A stretch of 64,000 nucleotides of DNA, from contig JAEYZM010000029.1 in NCBI GenBank assembly GCA_023427985.1, positions 62,001-126,000 on the forward strand, read 5' to 3'. Positions 56,764 through 64,000 of this stretch are shown here, piece by piece. The position numbers were made by a program, and so were the translations under genes. This DNA comes from Bacteroidota bacterium (GTDB lineage: Bacteria > Bacteroidota > Bacteroidia > Sphingobacteriales > Sphingobacteriaceae). Under the pieces are notes generated by a model. It was not told where the DNA came from. It did not search any database and saw nothing but the letters and a program-made list of their open reading frames with translations. Position 1 is the first letter of the stretch. The number at the start of each line of letters is the position of its first letter.

Positions 56764-57285
56764 ATGAAAAGAAACAATTTCAACCTTGGATTAACTGCAG
56801 TGATCTTAATCGTTATTGCAGCTGCAACACGTTTTTTACCACATCCAGCTAACTTTACTGCCATTGGTGCAATTGCATTATTTGGCACTGCTCGTTTGAG
56901 CGATAAGCGATTGGGCTTTATTTTACCGATTGCCGCAATGTTAATTTCTGATTTATTTATCCCTTACGGATACAATCCATCGGTATACATCTCTTTCGCG
57001 TTAATTAGCATTTTAGGTCTAGCCTTAAGAAATACCAATAAAGTATTACCAGTTTTTGGTGCGTCTATAGCCTCATCTTTGATATTCTACATCATAACCA
57101 ACTGGGCGATGTGGTATTTTGGAAATGGAGCATTTTATCCAGAAACCATTAACGGTTTATGGATGAGCTATACAGCTGCAATTCCATTTTTCTGGAATGG
57201 ATTAGCAGGTGATTTATTCTTTAATTCAGTATTATTCGGTTCATATGCATTAGCCGGAAAATACGTATTCGCAATCAGCAAATAA
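56764..57285 (+). CDS. DUF6580 membrane protein (ECF S-component-like)
   Basis: 173 residues with five or six membrane segments. RFLPHPANFTAIGAIALFG and the later NWAMWYFGNG are typical of the DUF6580 putative transport proteins, which resemble substrate-binding S components of ECF transporters. The ligand is unknown. It lies 1 kb from a B12 uptake operon, but on the opposite strand and with its own terminator. Confidence 0.82.
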   Translation: MKRNNFNLGLTAVILIVIAAATRFLPHPANFTAIGAIALFGTARLSDKRLGFILPIAAMLISDLFIPYGYNPSVYISFALISILGLALRNTNKVLPVFGASIASSLIFYIITNWAMWYFGNGAFYPETINGLWMSYTAAIPFFWNGLAGDLFFNSVLFGSYALAGKYVFAISK

Positions 57286-57305
57286 TTCCTTTAAGCATAA
57301 TTGAG

Positions 57306-57335
57306 AAGGCAGGTAATTGATTATCTGCCTTTTTT
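57306..57335 (+). terminator. Terminator inside the end of the sirtuin gene
   Basis: AAGGCAGGTAA / TTATCTGCCTT (11 bp, one G-T) around TTGA, then TTTT. It terminates the DUF6580 transcript. The right arm encodes the last sirtuin codons and stop on the other strand. Confidence 0.85.
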
Positions 57336-58013
57336 ATTTAATACGATTTCCGAAAAGGTTTTCATTCCAATACTTGCCTTTTCTTGGATCACTATCGCAT
57401 CGGCCACCTGATTTAAATTTGGGTCGATGAGGTACAAGGGAGCATCTTTTCTTCTATAATGAATCAAGGAAGCGGCTGGATAAACTTGCAAACTCGTTCC
57501 AACCACTAGCACTACATCGGCATTCATAATCATTTCAATGGCCGGCTCTATCATGGGTACGGCTTCACCGAACCAGACCACATGCGGACGTAATTGCGAG
57601 CCGTATTCGCACTTTTCTCCCATTTTTAGTTCCCAACCTTTTATTACATAGGTAACTTTCGGATTTAATGAACTTTGGGATTTGGTAATAATACCATGCA
57701 AATGAAGTATGTTGGTAGATCCAGCTCTTTCGTGTAAATCGTCAATATTTTGTGTAATAATCTGAACATTAAAGAACTGCTCCAATCGTTTCAACTCGTA
57801 ATGAGCTTCATTCGGTTGGGCCTCCAGAACCGATTTCCTACGTAAATTATAAAATTCTTGCACCATCGATGGGTTTCTTCGCCAGGCTTCTGGTGTTGCA
57901 ACTTCTTCAATTCTGTATCCCTCCCAAAGTCCATCTTCTCCCCTAAAGGTTTTCAATCCGGATTCTTGAGAAATACCTGCACCAGTCAGTACTACTAGAT
58001 TTTGAACTTTCAT
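57321..58013 (-). CDS. Sir2-family NAD-dependent protein deacylase, class III-like
   Basis: 230 residues. NAD-binding GAGISQESGLKTFRG (11-25), QNIDDLHERAG (88-98), and catalytic His106 in LHLHG. Tyr55 and Arg58 in FYNLRR correspond to the pair that lets SIRT5 and CobB remove succinyl groups. The four zinc Cys are not present: the region has only Cys135. Many class III members keep zinc, so this is unusual. The ATG at 58013 starts MKVQNLVVLTGAG; a 16-residue extension is rejected. Confidence 0.9.
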   Translation of the reverse strand: MKVQNLVVLTGAGISQESGLKTFRGEDGLWEGYRIEEVATPEAWRRNPSMVQEFYNLRRKSVLEAQPNEAHYELKRLEQFFNVQIITQNIDDLHERAGSTNILHLHGIITKSQSSLNPKVTYVIKGWELKMGEKCEYGSQLRPHVVWFGEAVPMIEPAIEMIMNADVVLVVGTSLQVYPAASLIHYRRKDAPLYLIDPNLNQVADAIVIQEKASIGMKTFSEIVLNKKGR

Positions 58014-58040
58014 ATTCCTTATCTTCAATTTAAAACATAA

Positions 58041-58202
58041 ACTGGTAATTTGAGTGTCCAATTGGATAAATTGTCCAAAGCGAACTACATCGACATTCGA
58101 AAAACATTTAAAGGTAAGAAAACGCTAACCGTATGTAGAATCACAACAGAAGGAAAACAGGCTTTTGAAAATTATGTAAAAGCTTTGAAAACATATTTGT
58201 AA
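58041..58202 (+). pseudogene. C-terminal remnant of a winged-helix (HTH_34/MarR-like) regulator
   Basis: A 53-codon open stretch without a start, preceded by a stop in frame. It reads TGNLSVQLDKLSKANYIDI, then RKTFKGKKT, RITTEGKQAFENYV and a final LKTYL before TAA. This is the recognition helix, wing and last helix of the HTH_34 winged-helix family. The N-terminal part is missing; the sirtuin gene starts 28 bases to the left on the other strand. It looks like a deletion remnant. Confidence 0.8.
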
Positions 58203-58223
58203 AGGGGGAAAAATTCCCCCTTT
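58201..58223. terminator. Hairpin AAAGGGGGAA / TTCCCCCTTT
   Basis: A perfect 10-bp stem with an AAA loop directly at the remnant stop codon, 13 bases from the beta-propeller gene stop. It ends in GATTTTT on the + strand and can serve both directions. Confidence 0.85.
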
Positions 58224-58235
58224 GATTTTTCTTTG

Positions 58236-59318
58236 TTAATCGTTTGTACCGTTTGGAATAAAGCCAACATTTAAGGAATCCAATAAATTTCCAGAAGAAC
58301 TGTATTTGTACATTACACCAGCTTGATTAAAATCTTTAGGGTTAGCCAGATACAATTGATCAAGTACCTTATCGTATCCAAAACCATAATAGTATCCGCT
58401 AATGAATACCGATGTAGGTGCAGAAACATCTGAAATATTAAACTTAAACAATCCTGAATTAAAATTATAAGAGCCTAAATAGTAGAGTGCATCGCCATCT
58501 TTATTGATCTTCATCTTATCGGGATGGTCGCCAATCACACCAATCTCCAATTCAAATTCAATGCTCAAATTATTTGGATTTATACGAACCAATTTTGGTT
58601 TAGTATCGTCGTTCGGATTATTGTAATCGCCCCAATCGCCTCTACACAATACCCAAACTTTTCCATTCTTATCGGTACATGCTGCAACGGGTGCATCTCC
58701 TACTGTTATTGTACCAGCAATCGTTTGTCCGTTTAAATTAATCACTGTTACTGTAGAATCTAATCCATATCCACCTGAATTACAAACAAAAAGTTTATCG
58801 CCAGATATAGTTAACCCTTCGGGCCCTTTGCCTACTGAGATTGAATTCGTAATTGCATTTTGTGAAGCATCTATAACTTTCACTGAATTTGAAACCCAAT
58901 CCGTCAAATAAGCGATGCTATTGTTTCTTGCTACCATATATCTTGGCGATGATAATCCATTGATTGTACCAAGAGATACCGCAGTTTTAGCATCAATTAC
59001 TTCTACTCTTGCAGAGCCGTTCATTACAATCAATCCTTTTTCACCAACAATACACATCGATTGTGCTACATCTCCCAATGGCCTATTGTTTACCGATTGA
59101 AAAATATTTCTATATAACTTATTAGAATCTTTAGAATAGAAATCGATGCTCGCATTTCCTGCTCCAAAATTCCCTTCATTGATCATATAAATCCCTGAAC
59201 TAAATCCAATGTCGATGGGTTGTGAAGGGCTCGAAACTGGGTCTTTTGTACATGATGCTAATGCTATTGCCAATGATGCAATAATTAAAAGTGGTTTTCT
59301 TCTTTGTGTCATTTTCAT
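58236..59318 (-). CDS. BtuG-like YncE/DUF5074 beta-propeller lipoprotein
   Basis: 360-residue lipoprotein (signal ending AIALASCTK, Cys about 23). A seven-bladed beta-propeller follows, with blades such as ARVEVIDAKTAVSLGTI and NSVKVIDASQNAITNSI. In Bacteroides, BtuG is a surface propeller lipoprotein that captures B12 and docks on BtuB. The gene overlaps the receptor stop by 4 bases (ATGA) and sits under the same cobalamin riboswitch, so I infer that role. Confidence 0.85.
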   Translation of the reverse strand: MKMTQRRKPLLIIASLAIALASCTKDPVSSPSQPIDIGFSSGIYMINEGNFGAGNASIDFYSKDSNKLYRNIFQSVNNRPLGDVAQSMCIVGEKGLIVMNGSARVEVIDAKTAVSLGTINGLSSPRYMVARNNSIAYLTDWVSNSVKVIDASQNAITNSISVGKGPEGLTISGDKLFVCNSGGYGLDSTVTVINLNGQTIAGTITVGDAPVAACTDKNGKVWVLCRGDWGDYNNPNDDTKPKLVRINPNNLSIEFELEIGVIGDHPDKMKINKDGDALYYLGSYNFNSGLFKFNISDVSAPTSVFISGYYYGFGYDKVLDQLYLANPKDFNQAGVMYKYSSSGNLLDSLNVGFIPNGTND

Positions 59319-61234
59319 TTTGTTAATTGATAAGTAAAACCAAATCCATACACTCGTGCCGGCATTACTTGGAATGGAATTGATTCGTAGGTTTCGTTTA
59401 AAATATTGTCGATGTATACATTCAATTGAATTTCCTGCTTCTTGATATTTATTCTCTTTTGGAATTGAATATCTAATAAGGCATAGGAATTTAGAAAGGA
59501 CGAATTATCGGAACTCGTATATCGGTGAGAAACAAAATGTCTCTTCAAAATACCGGTATACGATTTATAATTATAGATGAAATTAAATCCCCATTTCACT
59601 AGAGGTATGTAAATCAACTGTTTTCCTACTGACTGATCGTTATTACTAACTGCTTCTTTATTGATGGCATTATTTTTCGAGTAAAAGACGTTCAGCACTA
59701 AATCTGATTTATTCCATTTCCATTTCGTAGCATTTTCCAATTCTATTCCTGATAATTCTACTCGTTTAAGATTTTGAGGCGACCATATTCCATTTTCAAT
59801 AGTCGATGGTTGCCATAATATCCAATCGCGGACATTGGATTGATAAACCGTTATCTGTAAACTATTTTTAAATGTTTTATACAAAAACTGATGCTTTAAT
59901 CCGAGTTCTTGTTCTATACTTTTTTCGGAGATTAAGTTTGGGTTACCGCCTGGCACCCAATACAAATCATTTAATCCTGGTATATTATAGTTTTTAGATA
60001 CTCTCACAAAAGTTTCTACGGCTTTATAAAATGGTAAGCTATAGTTCAACTGTGCAGAACCAGCATAATTAAACTCCTTATAATCCGATACTCCCTTCTC
60101 GATTCTATTATTGAAGAGTAAACTGAAATTTTTGATCTGTTGAATTTCAGTTTGACTCAGAATTGAAATTCTATTCCGTATTTCATACTTCTCATAATCT
60201 TCTACATTAGCTCCATCAAAAACAAATTGAGCAGAAAATGATTGTTGAAATTTATTTTTCTTGAATGTAATAGAACTATTTGTCTGAACATTATCGAAAT
60301 ACGACAATGTATTTAACATCACAAAAGAGAAGGAATTATTTTTTATTCTATTTACAAAACGTAAGCGTTCTCGAGTATACGCTATGCTATTATTCAAGAC
60401 TAAATTTTCATTTATTGAATAATTCACATGAGCAATACTTCTAAAAGATTTATCGAGTTGATAAGAATTTTTATTCCGATTAAATATCGAAGGACTTAAA
60501 TTTCGATCGTTTTCTTGATACCATACATGCAGGTCTAGTTCAACTTTATTCTTTCGATAGCGAAAGGATTGAATAAATGCAATTTGTTGAACTTCCGAAT
60601 TTATTTGTTCTTGTTCTGGATTTCCGAATTCGGCATAATTGTTAAATAAATACTTATTCTTCTGTGCATTTATTAATAATAATGTATTCGAATAGAAGTT
60701 GTTTTTATGAAAGTTATATTTTAGTTGTGTTTGTTGGTTTTTCAATGAATTCCAATTATAAGCTACGCCAAACATCCGGCTGGTATCCCTAAAATTTGAT
60801 TGAATGTTTACAAAACCACTGAGCGCACCTGTGCCATGTTCTGCAGAACTTCCTCCCCTTACAATTTCAATCTCGTCGTTTTCATTAACAGGTAAAATGG
60901 AAACATCGTTCATATTCAACATAGAGGATCCTAAATTCAGTCCATTCCAAATCACCTTGCTATGTGATGGATTCGCACCACGTATACTCATCAAGGATGA
61001 ACCCGAAGCTCCATAAGATTTAAATTGAATCGCAGAATTCTCTTGTAATACTTGTTGTAGATTTTGTCGTTGATACGATTTGATAAGATTCTTATCGATC
61101 TGAATTTTATTTTTATGAATCTTGGTTTTATTATCTTTTATAAACACATCGGCAATCTTTACGGTATCGCTCACATCGGCATACACCCAAAGATTGGCAC
61201 AAATGTTTAATACAATTAATAATACAAGTCTCAT
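59315..61234 (-). CDS. btuB: TonB-dependent cobalamin receptor, BtuB-like
   Basis: Outer-membrane active transporter of 639 residues. Signal peptide (about 1-19), plug domain (about 45-155) with SLMSIRGANPSHSKVIWNG and EIEIVRGGSSAEHGTGALSG, then a 22-strand barrel ending in YGFGFTYQLTK. It has no carboxypeptidase-like N-terminal domain of SusC type. The cobalamin riboswitch upstream makes vitamin B12 (or a precursor) the likely ligand. Confidence 0.92.
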   Translation of the reverse strand: MRLVLLIVLNICANLWVYADVSDTVKIADVFIKDNKTKIHKNKIQIDKNLIKSYQRQNLQQVLQENSAIQFKSYGASGSSLMSIRGANPSHSKVIWNGLNLGSSMLNMNDVSILPVNENDEIEIVRGGSSAEHGTGALSGFVNIQSNFRDTSRMFGVAYNWNSLKNQQTQLKYNFHKNNFYSNTLLLINAQKNKYLFNNYAEFGNPEQEQINSEVQQIAFIQSFRYRKNKVELDLHVWYQENDRNLSPSIFNRNKNSYQLDKSFRSIAHVNYSINENLVLNNSIAYTRERLRFVNRIKNNSFSFVMLNTLSYFDNVQTNSSITFKKNKFQQSFSAQFVFDGANVEDYEKYEIRNRISILSQTEIQQIKNFSLLFNNRIEKGVSDYKEFNYAGSAQLNYSLPFYKAVETFVRVSKNYNIPGLNDLYWVPGGNPNLISEKSIEQELGLKHQFLYKTFKNSLQITVYQSNVRDWILWQPSTIENGIWSPQNLKRVELSGIELENATKWKWNKSDLVLNVFYSKNNAINKEAVSNNDQSVGKQLIYIPLVKWGFNFIYNYKSYTGILKRHFVSHRYTSSDNSSFLNSYALLDIQFQKRINIKKQEIQLNVYIDNILNETYESIPFQVMPARVYGFGFTYQLTK

Positions 61235-61273
61235 GTAGTAATTTTAAAATTACTCCCATGGAATTCACTGAAT

Positions 61274-61341
61274 AAAAAAACGCTATTAACGAATGATTAT
61301 CCAAGCTTCAATCCCCGAAAGCTATGATATATAATGCGTTT
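61274..61341 (-). terminator. Riboswitch expression platform, Rho-independent terminator
   Basis: The 3' end of the aptamer (AAACGCATTA, 61341-61332) can pair with TAATAGCGTTT (61288-61278, one bulged A), followed by T at 61280-61274. About 43 bases lie between the arms. This would stop transcription 40 bases before the receptor start when B12 is bound. Confidence 0.65.
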
Positions 61342-61489
61342 GGCAGGTCTTCTGACTTACTCTCTTATTTCGCCTTCCCGTTTTCACAGTGGCAATGAAT
61401 GAAATAAGTGTTATAGAGCTTACAGCAGCGGGTCTGTTCTGGATTTACACCAGATTCCCTTTTAATTCTAACCTCGATTAGAAACCATA
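61335..61489 (-). promoter_or_regulatory. Cobalamin riboswitch
   Basis: On the - strand, the conserved blocks appear in order: AAAAGGGAATCTGGTG, AATCCAGAACAGACCCGC, TGCTGTAAGC, GCCACTG, GGGAAGGC, and AGTAAGTCAGAAGACCTGCC. These define an AdoCbl-type aptamer. It covers the leader of the BtuB-like gene, so the operon is repressed by B12. Confidence 0.95.
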
Positions 61490-61495
61490 ACGATG

Positions 61496-61528
61496 CAAAT
61501 ATAATGTAAAGATTTTTGGACTTGCAAA
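61496..61528 (-). promoter_or_regulatory. Promoter of the B12 uptake operon
   Basis: On the - strand TTTG (61528-61525), 21 bases, then TATATTTG (61503-61496), a full match to the -7 consensus. Transcription would start around 61492, just before the riboswitch. Confidence 0.75.
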
Positions 61529-61556
61529 TATTTTTTTTCCAATTGTTAACAATCGC

Positions 61557-62327
61557 TTAATCGTTATTTTTGGCCGACTCAATCAATTTTTGTGATAAAT
61601 CTTTTCCCAAATAACTGTCAATGATGTAATGAACTAGGTATAAAATTGGTGTCATGCACAAAGCCACAACAAACTTATAGATGTATCCAACCAGTCCCAC
61701 TGCTATAATCTGTTTGAATGTCCAATCGCCACCAATATAAAATGCAATATAAATCACAACGAACGAATCGATTAATTGCGAAACCACCGTTGAGCCAGTA
61801 GCACGCAACCACAAGCCCTTCTCTCCTGTTTTCTCCTTGATCCAATGGAATATGGTAACATCTATTAACTGACTTATTAGGAATGCCGATATGGAGCCAA
61901 GAATAATCCACATCCCTTGACCCAAAATATTATTATAAGCATCTACCATATTTAAGGTGCTACCATCGGCCAAAGTCTTTTCAATCCAAAAGCCAGAAGG
62001 AACCAAATTCATGGATAAATAAATGGTAATAAAACCATAGGCGATCATTACAACTGCCACATAAGACAAAGTTCTAACTCCCCTTTTACCAAAATATTCA
62101 TTGATTAAGTCGGTCATGATGAACACTATAGGCCAGTTGAGGACGCCTGCCGACATGTTCAAGGATAAATCTTCGAAGCCCAAAAAATTTAAATTGAGTG
62201 GTGGGATTCCCAGTGTACCTTCTACGGAAAAAATTTTCACACCAATAAATTCGGCAATCACAGCGTTTGCAATAAAAAAGCAAGCGAGTACAATAAATAG
62301 TCGAGTTTCCTTATTTTTGAGAATCAT
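61557..62327 (-). CDS. Queuosine precursor transporter (YhhQ/VUT family)
   Basis: 256-residue membrane protein, six or seven helices. CFFIANAVIAEFIGVKIF at the start and FIMTDLINEYFGKRGVR are diagnostic of YhhQ, which imports preQ0/preQ1 for tRNA queuosine synthesis. ISQLIDVTIFHWIKEKTG in the middle is another family block. The start codon is only 8 bases from the divergent amidase start. Confidence 0.92.
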   Translation of the reverse strand: MILKNKETRLFIVLACFFIANAVIAEFIGVKIFSVEGTLGIPPLNLNFLGFEDLSLNMSAGVLNWPIVFIMTDLINEYFGKRGVRTLSYVAVVMIAYGFITIYLSMNLVPSGFWIEKTLADGSTLNMVDAYNNILGQGMWIILGSISAFLISQLIDVTIFHWIKEKTGEKGLWLRATGSTVVSQLIDSFVVIYIAFYIGGDWTFKQIIAVGLVGYIYKFVVALCMTPILYLVHYIIDSYLGKDLSQKLIESAKNND

Positions 62328-62335
62328 AATTAGTC

Positions 62336-63094
62336 ATGAACGATTTAATAATAACAACCATACAGGCCGATTTACAATGGGAAGATAAGTCAAAAAACTT
62401 GAAAATGTTTGATGCTTACCTGGAAAATATTGAAAAATCGGACATCATTGTACTCCCAGAAATGTTCAACACTGGCTTTAGTATGAATGCCGATGTGTTA
62501 GCAGAAAGCATGAATGACGCAACAGTTCAATGGATGTGCAATACATCGGCACGATTAGACAGTGCAATTTGTGGGAGCCTTATCATTAAAGAAAATGGGA
62601 AATATTACAATCGATTGTTGTTTGTAGAACCATCGGGCAAAATTAGTAGCTATGATAAAATACATCTCTTTAGTATGGGCGATGAACACAAATATTTTAG
62701 TGCAGGAAGCAAAAATTTGCAATTGGAATATAAGGGTTGGAAAATTAACCCGATCGTTTGTTACGACTTAAGATTTAATGAAGGTATTAGAAATACATCA
62801 ACAGATCCTTATGATGTTATAATTGTAGTGGCAAATTGGCCTGAAAAAAGAATTGAACATTGGGATGTATTACTAAAAGCTAGAGCCATTGAAAATCAAT
62901 GCTATGTAGTAGGTGTTAATAGAACAGGTGAAGATGGCAACAATATTTTTCATTCGGGACATTCACAAATTGTACATCCATTTGGGAATTTATTGTATTT
63001 TTCAGAGGAATCAGAAATCAACACGATAACATTATCGCGTCAAGATTTAGTTTTTAACAGACGAGCATTCCCATTTATCAAAGACATCGTTTAA
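62336..63094 (+). CDS. Nitrilase-fold omega-amidase (YafV/NIT2-like)
   Basis: 252 residues. The catalytic triad is Glu in VLPEMFNTGF, Lys in YDKIHLFSMGDEH, and Cys in IVCYDLRF. The YafV/NIT2 group hydrolyses alpha-ketoglutaramate and similar omega-amides in the methionine salvage/glutamine transaminase route. MNDLIITTIQADLQWEDKSK matches the family start. It is 8 bases from the divergent transporter start and two bases before the next gene. Confidence 0.92.
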   Translation: MNDLIITTIQADLQWEDKSKNLKMFDAYLENIEKSDIIVLPEMFNTGFSMNADVLAESMNDATVQWMCNTSARLDSAICGSLIIKENGKYYNRLLFVEPSGKISSYDKIHLFSMGDEHKYFSAGSKNLQLEYKGWKINPIVCYDLRFNEGIRNTSTDPYDVIIVVANWPEKRIEHWDVLLKARAIENQCYVVGVNRTGEDGNNIFHSGHSQIVHPFGNLLYFSEESEINTITLSRQDLVFNRRAFPFIKDIV

Positions 63095-63096
63095 TC

Positions 63097-63387
63097 ATGA
63101 ATAATATAAAACTATTAAGAATCATTGGGATTGTAGAAGGATTTTCCTATTTAATATTGCTGTTTGTAGCAATGCCTTTAAAGTATTTTTATGATGATCC
63201 ATCTTGGGTGAAATATACCGGTCAGATACATGGATTTTTATTTGTAGCATATGTATTTTATTGCTTAAAATTAGGATATGAATTTGGTTGGAAATGGATC
63301 TCATTTACTGGACTGTTACTTTTTGCGAGCATTATTCCATTTGGAACATTTTATACCGATTATAAATTATTAAAACCATTAAAATAA
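63097..63387 (+). CDS. DUF3817 membrane protein
   Basis: 96 residues with three membrane helices. LRIIGIVEGFSYLILLFVAMPLKY and GQIHGFLFVAYV are the DUF3817 signature. Function unknown. It starts two bases after the amidase stop, so it is in the same transcript. Confidence 0.9.
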   Translation: MNNIKLLRIIGIVEGFSYLILLFVAMPLKYFYDDPSWVKYTGQIHGFLFVAYVFYCLKLGYEFGWKWISFTGLLLFASIIPFGTFYTDYKLLKPLK

Positions 63388-63404
63388 AAGCACAATAGTT
63401 AAAG

Positions 63405-64000
63405 ATGAATAGAGTTGTAATATTTAGTGCACTAGTAATTTCAATATTTTTATTGATTTTTATAGAAAGTGTTAAGGCAACTGACCCAATTATTGAAAAG
63501 TCTGAGTTATTAATTTCAAAAAAAAAATATGCAAGTGCCTACAAGCTTTTAAACAAAGCTGAAATTAAGACCAAGTCAATTGATTATCTAATAAAAAGAC
63601 AGGAATTACTTTTAAAATATGGGATTTCTACAAACAAGCATCAGACATTTTATATTAAAGATATCAAGTCGGAACAAGAAATTCTCAACTTTTCGGAGAA
63701 CTCAAAAGGATTTCTAAAAGTAAACTATGATGCTATTTCTCTTTTTGATTCACTTTTGAAAAAAGATCCCAATAATTGCAAATTAAATAAAGCATACGGA
63801 GAGTATTATTTCGATGCATATTTAAAATATTCAGAGAATTGGATTATTTCAAAAAAAGACTTACTTCAAAGAATCGCTATTTATAATGAAAAGGCAACTT
63901 ATAGTACCTGTGCAGAAGCAATAAATTATTACGCATTAGGACAAGTATTGATAAATAAGAATAAATTCAAAGAATCAATTTATTTTTTCAATATTGCTGT
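63405..64000 (+). CDS. Exported TPR-like protein, partial (runs off window)
   Basis: Open from the ATG at 63405 to the window end (198 codons, no stop). An N-terminal signal or anchor (about 3-22) is followed by helix pairs with KKYASAYKLLNKAE and AINYYALGQVLINKNKFKESIYFFNIA, which look like tetratricopeptide repeats. Codon use is normal for the window. The C-terminus and any function lie outside. Confidence 0.75.
   Translation, partial: MNRVVIFSALVISIFLLIFIESVKATDPIIEKSELLISKKKYASAYKLLNKAEIKTKSIDYLIKRQELLLKYGISTNKHQTFYIKDIKSEQEILNFSENSKGFLKVNYDAISLFDSLLKKDPNNCKLNKAYGEYYFDAYLKYSENWIISKKDLLQRIAIYNEKATYSTCAEAINYYALGQVLINKNKFKESIYFFNIA

Overview
The window reads as a contiguous piece of a Bacteroidota chromosome. 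It has a fused SecD-SecF, an S46 dipeptidyl peptidase, a TonB-dependent receptor with a surface lipoprotein partner, promoters of the TTTG / TAnnTTTG type, A+T-rich spacers and a near absence of Shine-Dalgarno sequences. I cannot place it below phylum. It is gene-dense, with no rRNA, tRNA, CRISPR array, insertion sequence, phage or plasmid gene that I can see. Most genes are housekeeping, but several neighbourhoods stand out.

Layout. 0.1-11 kb (- strand): secDF, a GAF histidine kinase, uridine kinase, a LysM/RlpA-like protein, then a tightly overlapping run purB - S9 peptidase - leucine-rich-repeat protein - unknown. 11-22 kb (mainly +): recQ with a glycosyltransferase, a second glycosyltransferase, a DUF2807 protein, an Atg22-like MFS protein, a LutA-like Fe-S protein, a TPR lipoprotein and thrS. 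22-24 kb: infC-rpmI-rplT facing rplU-rpmA. 24-27 kb: a dicarboxylate symporter, an NTF2-like lipoprotein and cystathionine beta-synthase.

27-35.4 kb is a divergent kynurenine catabolic cluster. On the - strand lie 3-hydroxyanthranilate dioxygenase, ACMS decarboxylase, kynureninase, kynurenine 3-monooxygenase and an HDAC-fold amidohydrolase. On the + strand lie a degenerate SDR, aminomuconate-semialdehyde dehydrogenase and a RidA-type aminomuconate deaminase. Together they would take kynurenine to the 4-oxalocrotonate level. Tryptophan dioxygenase and a recognised formamidase are absent from the window. A palindrome-rich promoter region separates the two arms.

35.4-46 kb holds a dihaem cytochrome c, a hydrolase, a free-Met-sulfoxide reductase, a DPP11-like S46 peptidase, small redox/unknown genes, a radical-SAM + DUF4130 DNA-metabolism pair, a Tet-type MFS pump and a cold-shock protein. 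46-57 kb: a TPR protein, gyrA, hemF, an MFS carrier, an alcohol dehydrogenase, an AlbA_2 protein, a MATE pump and a DUF6580 membrane protein. 57-61.5 kb: a class III-like sirtuin, the remnant of a winged-helix regulator, and a B12 uptake operon (cobalamin riboswitch - BtuB-like receptor - BtuG-like beta-propeller). The end carries a queuosine-precursor transporter, an omega-amidase, DUF3817 and a partial gene.

Beyond genes, three signals are notable. The hexamer GCCGAT/ATCGGC is several-fold more frequent than base composition predicts, in many codon frames and both orientations. Many intercistronic spacers carry 7- or 8-base-period repeat arrays, several with an inverted second arm. infC appears to start at an ATA codon behind a rare strong Shine-Dalgarno sequence.
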